Source: Desmospora activa DSM 45169 (GTDB lineage: Bacteria; Bacillota; Bacilli; Thermoactinomycetales; DSM-45169). Taken from it: 64,000 bases of DNA. The notes under the pieces were generated by a model. That model was not told where the DNA came from, made no database searches, and worked only from the letters and a program-made list of their open reading frames with translations. This document shows positions 1 to 8,496 of the stretch, piece after piece (position 1 is the stretch's first letter; every line of letters starts with the position of its first letter). The stretch spans positions 1 to 64,000 of the forward strand of contig NZ_PZZP01000003.1 in the NCBI RefSeq assembly GCF_003046315.1, in the 5' to 3' direction. Both the position numbers and the translations under genes were made by a program.

Positions 1-28
1 AGCCAGGATCAAACTCTCCATAAAAAGA
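1..28 (-). rRNA. rrs: 16S rRNA, 5' end only
   Basis: Read on the minus strand, the first bases carry the universal 16S start motif GAGAGTTTGATCCTGGCT. Only about 28 nt of the gene lie inside the window; the rest runs off the left edge. The exact mature 5' end is an estimate. Its position next to pdaB matches the rRNA operon that follows pdaB in B. subtilis. Confidence 0.95.
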
Positions 29-146
29 GCTTGAAACGCTCATAATTAAGAATTGAACAGGGTCGTTCATTCGCTCTTCAGTTTTCAAGGAACGCTTGTT
101 GCTTCAGGCTTTTTCAACCCTGCCGCCTCTTGCGGCGACAAGATCT

Positions 147-175
147 ATCTTATCAAACCGTGATGATCTTGTCAA
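147..175 (-). promoter_or_regulatory. rRNA operon promoter P1 (sigma-A type)
   Basis: Minus strand: perfect -35 TTGACA (170-175), 17-nt spacer, -10 TAAGAT (147-152). It lies about 120 nt upstream of the 16S 5' end. The transcript would begin near TTGTCGCCGCAA. Confidence 0.85.
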
Positions 176-231
176 CAACTTTTTTTGAAGTTGTTTTTTT
201 GTTTCGCTGCCGTGTTGCGGCGACAGATATT

Positions 232-260
232 AATTTAACATGGGCAGGCTTTTACGTCAA
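232..260 (-). promoter_or_regulatory. rRNA operon promoter P2 (upstream, tandem)
   Basis: Minus strand: -35 TTGACG (255-260), 17-nt spacer, -10 TAAATT (232-237), 85 nt upstream of P1. The initially transcribed sequence (TGTCGCCGCAA) is the same as at P1, so the two promoters look like a duplicated unit. Between this site and the transporter remnant at 406 nothing else is clear apart from a hairpin at 335-360. Confidence 0.65.
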
Positions 261-377
261 GAGGTTTTTTAAATTTATTAGGATGCTCTTTTGGAGGATC
301 ATGATTCAATTGGCTCCCACCCAAAATAGAGGAGCGAGCAATCCCTTGTGGCTCCTCTAAGAATAAAAAAAGTATAT

Positions 378-396
378 GACAAAACAAGTCTTTGTC
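378..396 (-). terminator. possible terminator after the MFS remnant
   Basis: Short stem GACAAA...TTTGTC just downstream of the transporter stop on the minus strand, followed after a few bases by a run of T. The gap before the T run makes this a weak candidate. Confidence 0.35.
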
Positions 397-405
397 GTAC
401 TCAAG

Positions 406-1649
406 TTAGTGCGTTAGCTTTGATTTACGCCCATTTGGTAAATGAAGCGATGGGATGATAACAAAAAGGGCAACCATAAATACAAAGAAAGCAATCCCAT
501 AAATACCGAAGAGCGAAAGTTGATCTTTTAACTTTCCGGCGATACTACTCGCAATTACCATGGAAGCGGTATATAGCGGAATTAGGATTCCATTTACTCT
601 TCCAATGTATCCTTCGTTCGTCTTTTGCAATATCAGTGTATTGAGTCCAATTTGGACAAGGGGCATCATCAAACCCGAAATAAACTGGGCAACTAATGTT
701 ATCCATAAATATGTTGATAAAACCGAGACACACAGACTAAACGCACTCACTATAATCCCAATCATGACTAAATGCTGGGGTGAAAACCGTTTTGCAGCTG
801 TGATAACTAAAAGCCCGCTTAAAGCAGTTCCCGCACCATTCGCTGTCAACAACCACTGTAGCCATTCGTTACCCAATGCTAATCGCTCGGAAACCAAAAA
901 TACACTTAAGGGTTGAACCAGCCCAAACCCTAAATAGGATAAAATAAAACAGATACCCACTCGCTTCAGTTTTCTTTTTGAGAAGACATAGCGAAAGCCT
1001 GCTTTCATCTCAAAAAGAATGGCGGTTTTAGCCTGTTCTCCCTTGGTTTGTTGATCGTGAGGAAGGAGTGTTTGTACCAGCGCCGATAAGAGATACATCA
1101 TCCCCATAATCGCGATCGCTACATCAACACCAAATCGTTGAAATACGAAGGTACCTATTACCGGGCCAAGGAGAATAAAGATCGAAAAAGCGGTCTGATA
1201 GATCGCGAGGCCTATTTTTAATTGGTTCTCTTGGAGATGCTTTTTAAATAACTTGAATCCTGCCGGTTGTGAAAATTGCATAAAGCTAGCATACGCAAGC
1301 GGTACAAGGAATACTGCCTTCCAACTGATAAAAAGAAACGCAATCAGAACGATAAATACAAATACAGCGTTTAACAAATCACATACAATCAGTGTTCTTT
1401 TTGGTCGCCAGCGATCCGCGAAGGTTCCACCGATAAAGGAAAAAAAGATTACCGGAGCAAATTCTGCTACCGTTAGCAACGAAATCGCAAATGGATCGTG
1501 TTCGTCCGTTCGATGATAAACATCAGTACGGCATAATAACGAATCCAAATACCGACTTGTGAACATAAGATCGCTGTAATCATAACCAAAAGAACGCGAT
1601 TGCGGAATAAAGCTGACAGTTTGGATTCGATTATTTCCTCTTGTGGCAT
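406..1649 (-). pseudogene. MFS transporter, disrupted by a frameshift
   Basis: A 12-helix major facilitator superfamily efflux-type permease of about 414 residues. The N-terminus (start ATG at 1649, preceded by GAAAGGGA) reads MPQEEIIESK and ends the first helix at VLMFIIERTN; the family continuation DPFAISLLTVAEF, then the MFS loop motif GGTFADRWRPKR, is found in another frame. Restoring one A near 1498 (AACACGAT to AACAACGAT) joins the halves. The total length, 1244 nt, is one short of a multiple of three. The gene is therefore either a recent pseudogene or carries a sequencing error. Substrate unknown. It lies 35 nt downstream of the DJ-1 gene and is probably cotranscribed with it. Base composition is AT-richer than in the ribosomal region. 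Confidence 0.8.
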
Positions 1650-1684
1650 ATTGATAGTCCCTTTCATCGTCATCGAGAAATGCT

Positions 1685-2302
1685 TTATTCCACGAATCTG
1701 CCCTTCGCTTCGAAATCAACATCATACTCAATATATCTTGCAGTTTTCTTTGCCATCTCATTACCGTAAAAACGGTCGACCAGATGAAGGGACATTTCGA
1801 TACCTGCAGAAACGCCAGCAGCTGTAATGATCTTTCCCTGATCAACAAACTTCACTTTTTTCATCACAGTCGTATCTGGAAATCTGTTTTGTAACTCCTC
1901 AATACTTGCCCAATGAGTGGTTACTTGCTTTCCATTAAGTAAACCAGCTTTCGCTAATAAAAAAGCACCCGTACAAACCGATGCCATGACTTGAACATGT
2001 TCCATCCGTTCCTTAAGCCACTGAATGGTTGCAGCATTATAAAACTCGTTTTCAATACCCGGCCCTCCCGGAATAACGATGATGTCAAATGGAGGAGCAG
2101 AACAGAAGCTATCATTGGGTAATATCTTTAGCCCATTTCTGGCTACAATCGTTTCTCCTGATTCCGAGAACGTCGCAACTTGAAAAGGTTTGGCTTTCCA
2201 ATCTTGCTCAAATTGAGTAACCGATAAAACTTCAAATGGACCAGCAAAGTCGAGTACCTCTACACCTTCAAATAAAAAGATCCCTACACTGATTGGCTTC
2301 AT
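1685..2302 (-). CDS. DJ-1/PfpI family protein, isonitrile-hydratase-like
   Basis: A 205-residue class I glutamine-amidotransferase-fold protein. Visible motifs are the start strand VGIFLFEGVEVLDFAGPFEVL, broken by no gap, IPGGPG near residues 78-82, and the nucleophile elbow ASVCTGAFLLAKAG with Cys near residue 110, followed by TTHW, which is typical of the isonitrile hydratase and AraC-partner branch of DJ-1 proteins. There is no C-terminal HTH, so it is not a full GlxA-type regulator. ATG at 2302 is preferred because it follows GTGAGGA at good spacing; an in-frame GTG lies 15 nt upstream. Probably cytoplasmic. The actual substrate cannot be told from sequence. The MFS remnant follows 35 nt downstream, suggesting a small detoxification operon. 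Confidence 0.8.
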   Translation of the reverse strand: MKPISVGIFLFEGVEVLDFAGPFEVLSVTQFEQDWKAKPFQVATFSESGETIVARNGLKILPNDSFCSAPPFDIIVIPGGPGIENEFYNAATIQWLKERMEHVQVMASVCTGAFLLAKAGLLNGKQVTTHWASIEELQNRFPDTTVMKKVKFVDQGKIITAAGVSAGIEMSLHLVDRFYGNEMAKKTARYIEYDVDFEAKGRFVE

Positions 2303-2508
2303 AATCAAATTCCTCACTCTTCATATTTTCGAATACATCTCGATTATAAAAATGAAAACGGGTTTGATCATGACTCAAAAGAGCTATTAGATGTGTCAAA
2401 GAATTGAAAAGCGCAAATAAATATGCCGATTATTTTGATAACCTATTTTGAAAAATGGACTACAAATTAGACCTACTAATCTTATCACCGATTGGGATTA
2501 CCATTTCA

Positions 2509-3144
2509 TTAAGCCCACCCTTGTTCATAAGCGTAACGTGTAAGTTGAACTCTATTTTTTAAATGAAGCTTATGCATAATATTTTTGAGGTGGTTCTTCA
2601 CAGTATGCTCCGATAGGGTCAAATGATTGGCGATCTCTTTATTACTCCATCCCTTCGCCACAAAAGTTAATATTTCTTGTTCCCTTTGAGTAAGGTCATT
2701 TGGTTGTGCAATGCTTGAACGGTTAAATTCTTTCATCATTCGTTGCGCTATCTCACGGGATATCAAGGCTTCATTGTTCACCAATGTATGTAAATATTCA
2801 ATCCATACCTCCGGGTTTAAGTTTTTAAGAAGATACCCTTGTGCCCCTCTCTTTAAGGCTTCAAATAAATCAGAAGCATCATCTGAAACCGTCACAATCG
2901 CGATTTTCACAGCTGGAAAACGTTCTTTAATTATTCCTGTGGTCTGAAGACCGTTTAATACGGGCATGTTAATATCCATCAAAATTAAATCCGGCATGGT
3001 TTGTTCAGTCAATTGGATGACGTCTTGTCCATTCGTCGCTTCTCCTATGATTTTAAAAGCAGGATCACTCTCAATAATCATTCGTATCGCTTTACGGGCA
3101 TGCTCGTGATCATCACCGATCACGATTCGATAGGGAGCGTTCAT
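2509..3144 (-). CDS. NarL/LuxR-family response regulator
   Basis: A 211-residue two-component response regulator. The receiver domain occupies residues 5-120 with the acidic pair at 11-12 (GDDHE), phospho-acceptor Asp57 in LILMDINMP, and a conserved Lys in YLLKNLNP. A LuxR-type HTH follows at about 147-205 (LTQREQEILTFVAKG...SEHTVKNHLKNI). It is the last gene of a three-gene operon; its ATG overlaps the stop of the sensor kinase by four bases, so the two are translationally coupled. It most likely binds DNA as a dimer after phosphorylation by that kinase. Target genes are not evident; about 200 nt of AT-rich sequence without a gene separate it from the DJ-1 gene. Confidence 0.9.
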   Translation of the reverse strand: MNAPYRIVIGDDHEHARKAIRMIIESDPAFKIIGEATNGQDVIQLTEQTMPDLILMDINMPVLNGLQTTGIIKERFPAVKIAIVTVSDDASDLFEALKRGAQGYLLKNLNPEVWIEYLHTLVNNEALISREIAQRMMKEFNRSSIAQPNDLTQREQEILTFVAKGWSNKEIANHLTLSEHTVKNHLKNIMHKLHLKNRVQLTRYAYEQGWA

Positions 3145-3965
3145 GTCGCTTTCTCCTTTTGAATGACTAACCTTGTTTTATCTTGTTGTCGTGAAAGGGT
3201 TAAAGTCGCCTTTATTTCTCGCACTCGCTCCTGCATAATCCTTAAACCAAAGCAATCCAGTTGTTGAAATGGATTTCCATGAAATCCTTGGCCGTTATCC
3301 TCTACTTCCAAACACCAACCCCATTCCTTTGATTGAAATCGAATTGTAGCATGGGAAGCATGAGCATGTTTTCGGATATTGGTTAACGCTTCCTGGATGC
3401 AAGCAAACAGTTCCACTTTTTCTTTTGCTGACAGCTGCGTCTCTGCCAACTCTAATTGTAATTCAACGATTACCCCAGTATCGAATTGAAACCGTTCTAC
3501 CAGCTCTTGGACAGACATTTTCCATGCTGTAGCTGGAGTCGATGCAGGAGTGCCCTTTAGATTAGAAATCGAATGGCGAACATAGTTGTGAATCTGCCGT
3601 AAACTTTTGTCTAACTCCTCCCACCCCATATCGGGCTGCTTTTGTTTCATCTGACTGATCTGTACCGAACATAAAAACAAGGATTGAGCGATTCCATCAT
3701 GCAACTCCCGTGCAATCCGTTCACGCTCCTGTAAGATTGCTTTTTCTGTTCGTTCTTTTTTTAGTTGCTCCTGTAGCTGTTCATACCTTTTAAACAATTG
3801 GACAAGAAAAGTCATCGTAACAAAAAAAACAATGATCGGTGATAACCAGTTACCCAGTTCCATCGAAATATAAGGAAGCAGAAATTCGTGACGCACATAT
3901 TCCCACAGTCCGATCACGATCGTGGGAATGATGAGTATCAACCATTTAATTTGTTTATCAGACAT
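3141..3965 (-). CDS. sensor histidine kinase, DesK/NarX type (HisKA_3)
   Basis: A 274-residue membrane kinase. Two transmembrane helices (about 7-22 and 41-57) leave only a short extracytoplasmic loop, so sensing is probably intramembrane. A coiled-coil linker (60-85) leads to the HisKA_3 H-box ERIARELHDGIAQSL with His89. The HATPase region has the N-box NIRKHAHA and the G1 box EDNGQGF. Its start overlaps the end of the upstream membrane gene by eight bases and its end overlaps the regulator gene by four. The tight overlaps suggest that the upstream fusion protein belongs to the same signalling unit, which is inference. Confidence 0.9.
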   Translation of the reverse strand: MSDKQIKWLILIIPTIVIGLWEYVRHEFLLPYISMELGNWLSPIIVFFVTMTFLVQLFKRYEQLQEQLKKERTEKAILQERERIARELHDGIAQSLFLCSVQISQMKQKQPDMGWEELDKSLRQIHNYVRHSISNLKGTPASTPATAWKMSVQELVERFQFDTGVIVELQLELAETQLSAKEKVELFACIQEALTNIRKHAHASHATIRFQSKEWGWCLEVEDNGQGFHGNPFQQLDCFGLRIMQERVREIKATLTLSRQQDKTRLVIQKEKAT

Positions 3966-4893
3966 GTCGAGATTGCTCCATGAGAAGGATTTTCGTTTGC
4001 TTTTTATCCATTAAATATGGATACGTCAAGACCAATCCGGCCACATACAATCCCAAGGCGATATAAGCCGGTAACAAATGAAAATGATCAATATAGCCCA
4101 CATCAAAATGAACCCCGATTCCAGCGACAAAACCGGGAAGCCCGCTTAAGAAAAGCGCCCACCACACCCAGCGCTCCCCTTGCCGGATTCCCCATAAGGC
4201 CGTTAACAAAAAAACGATTCCCGTCGCTAGCAATGTGCCGCCAAAACCTGCGCGGTCATGGGCGATCAGAGGCTTGTGCATTTCACGGGAGACAGCCGCT
4301 ACCGCAGCAAGGTGCTCCATCCATTCCCGTTGATCCCAGTCACGATGATGGGTTTCATCCAAAATAAAAAACGAGAGGAAAGGCGCTAGCTCACGCAGCA
4401 AACGGGTACGCTCATGCGTGATTTCCTCCACACTGGCAGTCGGTTTGTAACCAAGGCGCACCGTCAACGGAGTCGATATTGAGCCGATGTCACGCAAACG
4501 GGCCAATAACGCCTCTTTTCCTTGATTGACCCAAGGATGGGATAATTGAAGTCCACCCTCTTTATCATTTCGTATAATCGTGCCCACAATCGGCTCTTCT
4601 GTCACCATTCCCAAATCGAGTAGTCCTGCTCCAAATAGGGATAACGGTTCCACTCCCAATCGTTCGGGGTCGATATCACCGGCGATGGCGACGGGGGAAG
4701 CGAGTTCAACTCCTAATAAATGCCGGGACAATTTTGGGGATGGGGCCATATGACCCATATGCTGAATTAGTTGCTTCCCCAGTGGAAAGCGGTAAAGCCC
4801 TCGCATCGCACCCAGCGTCAAACGGCGGGCACGCTCATCCGACAGCGAAAACAACAACGGCTGAAACAGCGTGCGATAGGACCAATCCGGCAT
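3958..4893 (-). CDS. degenerate DHODH-like domain fused to a membrane domain
   Basis: A 311-residue protein in two parts. Residues 1-215 follow the class 2 dihydroorotate dehydrogenase pattern: the N-terminal FQPLLFSLSDERARRLTL matches the membrane-associating helix region, then SPVAIAGDIDPERLG, GAGLLDLGMVTEEP and LTVRLGYKP align with the barrel start. The usual FMN and catalytic features (AAGFDKN, NxxGxNN, NISSPNTPG) are replaced, so an enzyme is unlikely. Residues about 216-300 form three hydrophobic helices (GTLLATGIVFLLTALWG, WALFLSGLPGFVAGIGV, AYIALGLYVAGLVLTYPYLM). The second half of the barrel is missing. It is first in the operon with the kinase and regulator; start ATG follows GGGAAGGGA. 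The function is unknown; an accessory sensor role is a guess. Confidence 0.6.
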   Translation of the reverse strand: MPDWSYRTLFQPLLFSLSDERARRLTLGAMRGLYRFPLGKQLIQHMGHMAPSPKLSRHLLGVELASPVAIAGDIDPERLGVEPLSLFGAGLLDLGMVTEEPIVGTIIRNDKEGGLQLSHPWVNQGKEALLARLRDIGSISTPLTVRLGYKPTASVEEITHERTRLLRELAPFLSFFILDETHHRDWDQREWMEHLAAVAAVSREMHKPLIAHDRAGFGGTLLATGIVFLLTALWGIRQGERWVWWALFLSGLPGFVAGIGVHFDVGYIDHFHLLPAYIALGLYVAGLVLTYPYLMDKKQTKILLMEQSRHV

Positions 4894-5049
4894 CGAGTGA
4901 TTCGTCCCTTCCCTATTAACTTCAACCTGTGAAGGCTTTTGCTAATCGAAAAAGCAGGGAGACTTCCTGCGATGTTTGGAATGTGCTCCCCCTTTAATGT
5001 TTAGTCCACACTTGTAAGGATAAAAACAGATCATACTCAACGTGAAAAA

Positions 5050-5466
5050 TTACTCATATCGCTCGCCATTGATGGAAAAGCTGGTGGTTACCTCTGCATT
5101 GAGGGATTGAGAGACGGAACAATATTTGTCCCGGGAGAGATCGACGGCGCGCCGTACTTTATCCACAGGAAGGTCTCCGCTTAATTGATAATGAATGTGG
5201 ACATGGGTAAACCGCCGCGGATGATCTTCCGCCCGCTCTCCCGATACTTCCATTGCAAATGACTCCACCGTCAGGCGCATTTTGCGCAAAATATCGACGA
5301 TGTCAATCCCGGAGCATGCCCCTGTGGCCGCCAGCAACAGTTCCGTCGGACGCGGACCTTCATTTTCCCCACCCACTTCCGGTGCCGCATCCAATAGTAC
5401 TGTATGTCCAGATGGAGTCTGCGCCTCAAAACGCATCTTTCCGCCCCAAGTCATTTCCATTTTCAT
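5050..5466 (-). CDS. OsmC-family peroxiredoxin-like protein
   Basis: A 138-residue OsmC/Ohr-fold protein. Two conserved cysteines are visible, one in AATGACSGIDIVDILRKM and one in RDKYCSVSQSL, the pair that reduces organic hydroperoxides in this family. GPRPTELLLAATGAC is the family signature. ATG at 5466 is chosen because AAGGAGTG lies just upstream; the longer GTG start would overlap that site. It probably works as a cytoplasmic dimer. It sits 15 nt downstream of the SpoIIM-like gene on the same strand, so cotranscription is likely. Whether it is a true peroxidase or a YhfA-type variant of unknown role cannot be decided here. Confidence 0.85.
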   Translation of the reverse strand: MKMEMTWGGKMRFEAQTPSGHTVLLDAAPEVGGENEGPRPTELLLAATGACSGIDIVDILRKMRLTVESFAMEVSGERAEDHPRRFTHVHIHYQLSGDLPVDKVRRAVDLSRDKYCSVSQSLNAEVTTSFSINGERYE

Positions 5467-5481
5467 CGGTATTTTCACTCC

Positions 5482-6102
5482 TTATGAAAAGTCGCCTAAG
5501 ATGGTGATCAGACCCGCCTCGATCAAGGCGGCAAAAAAGAGTAACACCACAATTCCCACCAACATCGGTAACGTCCGTCTGCCGATGCTTTTCCACTCTT
5601 CTCCGCTTTTTACACGGGCAGTGGTTGAAAAAATCCCCACAATCGATCGGGAGACCGTTATGCCTAAGCGAATCCCAAAAGCGGCCGCAATCAAGATCGC
5701 CGGCAGTTCCAATATGCCGTGAGGAAGGATGGTGGTAACAAACAGCACCAACGGATTAGCACCTGATTGAGTAGCAGCCATTCCCAAAACTACACCTAAG
5801 AGCATCCCATTGGAAAAGAGGGCAACCAAGGGAAATACGCCAAAAAAGAGCCCCGATACCACCATAATAAGAGAGGCGGTAACATTATTGACAAAGATGG
5901 TGACAAAGGCATTGGTATAGGTGGGGTTTTGCTGGATCCCTTCCAAGGTTTTTTGAAAGTCTTCCCACAGCGGAGAATCCATCAAAGCTTTTGCGATGGT
6001 TTCCGATCCTGCATATCCGGCCAATGCGGTAAACAGAAAAACGAATGTGGCAAAGATCAGGAAATTTTTATCTTCCCCAACGGCTCGAATAAAACGACGC
6101 AT
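5482..6102 (-). CDS. stage II sporulation protein M-like membrane protein
   Basis: A 206-residue SpoIIM/DUF95-family integral membrane protein. About five hydrophobic helices are visible, including FLIFATFVFLFTALAGYAG, LIMVVSGLFFGVFPLVALF and the family-typical NGMLLGVVLG and ILPHGILELPAILIAAAFG. SpoIIM itself helps peptidoglycan hydrolysis during engulfment, but many paralogues exist outside sporulation, so the role here is open. The start MRRFIRAVG at 6102 has GAGGAG nine bases upstream; the longer reading frame upstream lacks a site. It is divergent from pdaB, with about 115 nt between them. Confidence 0.8.
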   Translation of the reverse strand: MRRFIRAVGEDKNFLIFATFVFLFTALAGYAGSETIAKALMDSPLWEDFQKTLEGIQQNPTYTNAFVTIFVNNVTASLIMVVSGLFFGVFPLVALFSNGMLLGVVLGMAATQSGANPLVLFVTTILPHGILELPAILIAAAFGIRLGITVSRSIVGIFSTTARVKSGEEWKSIGRRTLPMLVGIVVLLFFAALIEAGLITILGDFS

Positions 6103-6218
6103 CCCCTCACACTCCTCTTTTCCCACCAACCTATCATAACACTCGTCCACGAGAATACATTTAAAGTGGGACAGGTGCATCAAGCACCCATTAACGATTG
6201 TGGCGGAGGTGGCGGGAG

Positions 6219-6983
6219 TTGAATTTCTTCTGGGTATTGTCGGGCAAACGGCTAAAGCGCATCCTGATGGTGGCGGTTGCCCTAATCCTGGCATTTGGTA
6301 TTTATGTGGCGGAACAGCGGGACATCCAGGTCTTTATGCCGCTTAATCAAGGTCCGGCAGCAGTCTACAGTGTCGATACGGATCAAAAAAAGTTGGCCCT
6401 TACCTTTGACATCAGTTGGGGGGAAGAGCGAGCGGGGCCCATTCTCGATGTTTTGGAACAAAAAGGGATAAAAAACGCAACCTTTTTCTTGAGCTCCCCC
6501 TGGGCCGAGACACACCCTGACATCGTCAAACGGATCGTCGATATGGGATATGAGGTTGGTAGCCACGGTCATCGTCATGAAAACTACAGCACCTATGACG
6601 AAGAAAAGATTCGCACCCAAATTCGCAAAGCCCATCAAATATTGACCGAGTTGACTGATCAAGAGCCCAATCTAATTCGCTTTCCCAACGGAGACTTCGA
6701 CAAACGCGTATTAAAAGTTGCCGATGACATGGGCTATACCACCATCCAGTGGGATACCGACTCCTTGGACTGGATGAATCCCGGCAAGGATAAAATTATC
6801 AACCGGGTAACCAGTAAAGCCCATTCCGGGGATATCATTTTGATGCATGCCAGCGACTCCAGTAAACAGCTGCATGAAGCACTGCCGGTGATTATTGACG
6901 ATCTGACGGAAAAAGGGTATGAATTTGTGACTGTATCTGAGCTGATCGCAGGCTCAGAGGTAGACTTAAACCCCGTGGATTAG
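6219..6983 (+). CDS. pdaB: sporulation polysaccharide deacetylase PdaB
   Basis: A 254-residue protein with one N-terminal membrane anchor (about residues 13-30) and a NodB-type polysaccharide deacetylase domain. Motif 1 is LTFDISWGEE, where the usual second Asp is replaced as in Bacillus PdaB; motif 2 is GSHGHRHENYS with the two metal-binding histidines; the C-terminal GDIILMHASDS matches motif 5. In B. subtilis PdaB maintains spores after late sporulation. The TTG start at 6219 is supported by GGAGG nine bases upstream and by alignment with the family N-terminus (NFFWV). It converges with kbaA, matching the B. subtilis order kbaA-pdaB-rrn. Confidence 0.9.
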   Translation: MNFFWVLSGKRLKRILMVAVALILAFGIYVAEQRDIQVFMPLNQGPAAVYSVDTDQKKLALTFDISWGEERAGPILDVLEQKGIKNATFFLSSPWAETHPDIVKRIVDMGYEVGSHGHRHENYSTYDEEKIRTQIRKAHQILTELTDQEPNLIRFPNGDFDKRVLKVADDMGYTTIQWDTDSLDWMNPGKDKIINRVTSKAHSGDIILMHASDSSKQLHEALPVIIDDLTEKGYEFVTVSELIAGSEVDLNPVD

Positions 6984-7001
6984 GAGGCTGACCACACCGG
7001 T

Positions 7002-7649
7002 TCAGCCCTTCTTTTTTTTCTTTTTCTTTCCTTTGTGCTTGTTAGTCTCTCCTCGATCGGCTGTCTTGTTCGTTGAAGTTTTTGCCGGTTCCAGCAAGCG
7101 ATGCAACTGCATGATTTGCCAGGTGTTGCAAGCCATTAAGGTTAACACCATCAACAACATCATTTCCAGCGATTGCGCTTCAATTGAAGGAACTGCCTCC
7201 AACCATGTAGCCGCCACCATAAAGAAGAGAGCGGGGATAAAGCCCATTTCATTGGTCGCTTTCATTTTAAACCATGCCACAATCAAGGAAACAATCAAAA
7301 TCGTAAGCGGTAACACCAGATGCAGAGTAAAGGAAGTGGTCTCCTCTCCCTGCAAGCGAAAAGGTGTGGAGAAAATATTGACCAAAACGAGAACAGTGAA
7401 TAGCAACTGCAACCCTTGGTAAAGATAAGGATTTCGAATAAATCCCCGGGCCACCATATTAAACACCATATAGGCAAAAAAGCCCATCTGGGCGATCGCG
7501 CCAAACATCAACCCCGCCCACAATAGATAGACAAAATCGATTCCAAGCGGTCCAAAAAACAGCTGTAACAACCCTCCAGCCAGCGGTGCCGTCAATGTTC
7601 CCAAAGCCAATGTCGTCCAAAACAGAAAAAATAATTTACGTATCGTCAT
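7002..7649 (-). CDS. kbaA: KinB-signalling pathway activator KbaA
   Basis: A 215-residue polytopic membrane protein with six or so hydrophobic stretches (for example LFFLFWTTLALGTLTAPLAG and LLFTVLVLVNIF) and a very basic tail, KGKKKKKKKG. Identification rests on size, topology and exact position between gerD and pdaB, as in B. subtilis, where KbaA is needed for activation of the KinB branch of the sporulation phosphorelay. The ATG at 7649 follows AAAGGAG at a rather long spacing of 13. The lysine tail and the stop fall in a T/C-rich stretch on the plus strand. Confidence 0.85.
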   Translation of the reverse strand: MTIRKLFFLFWTTLALGTLTAPLAGGLLQLFFGPLGIDFVYLLWAGLMFGAIAQMGFFAYMVFNMVARGFIRNPYLYQGLQLLFTVLVLVNIFSTPFRLQGEETTSFTLHLVLPLTILIVSLIVAWFKMKATNEMGFIPALFFMVAATWLEAVPSIEAQSLEMMLLMVLTLMACNTWQIMQLHRLLEPAKTSTNKTADRGETNKHKGKKKKKKKG

Positions 7650-7753
7650 CGGGCGATTAGCGCTCCTTTTTCCATAAATCCACACCCATTATACCGATGA
7701 CCTGGCTGAATGCAAATAATATCCACATCACCAATGTGACAGTTCAAAGGAAT

Positions 7754-7783
7754 TCATAAAATATCCTTCCCCTTCCCATATTA
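7754..7783 (+). promoter_or_regulatory. candidate sigma-G promoter of gerD
   Basis: TCATA (7754-7758), an 18-nt spacer and CATATTA (7777-7783) resemble the forespore sigma-G consensus (GnATA, 18 nt, CATnnTA). The site lies 33 nt upstream of the gerD start. gerD is a known forespore gene in Bacillus. Confidence 0.6.
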
Positions 7784-7815
7784 ACAGTGTGAGCTTGGAA
7801 AGGGAGTTGACTCAT

Positions 7816-8439
7816 ATGGTTCATCGTTTGCACGTTGTGCCAATCGTACTTCTATCGTTGATCGTCACCGTTTCTTGTAGTCCCGCTAAACGACCGGAGT
7901 CAGAGTCTCCGGATTACGGAGAGACGAAACAGATGGTGATGGATGTTTTGCAGACACAAGAAGGCAAAAAAGCACTGGTGGAATTGCTGCGTGATCCGGA
8001 ATTTCGTCAAGATATCATCATCGATGAAAAAGAGATGGAGCAAACCATCAGCGACACCATGCTTTCGCCTAAAATGGAAAAACAACTACAAAAGCTGCTG
8101 GAAAAGCCCAAGGTGGCAAGCAGCTTTGCCAAAGCGACGCAAAAAGAGCAAAAACAGCTGATGAAGTCGCTGTTAAAAGATCCTGAATATCAAAAGGGAT
8201 TGTTGGATATTATGCAGGATCCTGAATACAGTAAACATCTGAAACAACTGATGAAAAGCCGGGAATACCGCCAACAGACGATGAAGACAATGGAAGAAGC
8301 ACTGGATAACCCCGTGTTCCGGGAAAAGTTCAGCAAAGTAGTGGAAGAGGCGGTCAAGAAGCAAGAACAGGAGAAAAAGAAAAAGGAGAAACAAGGAGGA
8401 CAACAGCAATCAAGTGAAGGGGAAGACGGCGGCACTTAG
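7816..8439 (+). CDS. gerD: spore germination lipoprotein GerD
   Basis: A 207-residue lipoprotein: a signal peptide (residues 1-20, hydrophobic VVPIVLLSLIVTV) ends at a lipobox Cys in TVSCSP. The mature part is helical and heptad-rich, with repeats of the type LLxDPEYxKxLxxxM (RDPEFRQD, KDPEYQKG, QDPEYSKH), and ends in a charged low-complexity tail rich in K, E, Q and G. In Bacillus GerD is needed for nutrient germinant response and clusters germinant receptors in the spore inner membrane. Start ATG at 7816 follows AAAGGGAG. It is transcribed alone on the plus strand and converges with salA. Confidence 0.9.
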   Translation: MVHRLHVVPIVLLSLIVTVSCSPAKRPESESPDYGETKQMVMDVLQTQEGKKALVELLRDPEFRQDIIIDEKEMEQTISDTMLSPKMEKQLQKLLEKPKVASSFAKATQKEQKQLMKSLLKDPEYQKGLLDIMQDPEYSKHLKQLMKSREYRQQTMKTMEEALDNPVFREKFSKVVEEAVKKQEQEKKKKEKQGGQQQSSEGEDGGT

Positions 8440-8455
8440 GTTACTTCTCTTAAAA

Positions 8456-8491
8456 AACAAGCGACCGTCAAAAGAACAGTCGCTTGTTTGG
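8456..8491. terminator. bidirectional terminator between gerD and salA
   Basis: An 11-bp stem (AAACAAGCGAC / GTCGCTTGTTT) separated by a 13-nt loop lies between two converging genes. On the minus strand it is followed by a run of six T, a good terminator for salA; on the plus strand the T run is short. Confidence 0.8.
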
Positions 8492-8496
8492 CCTGA

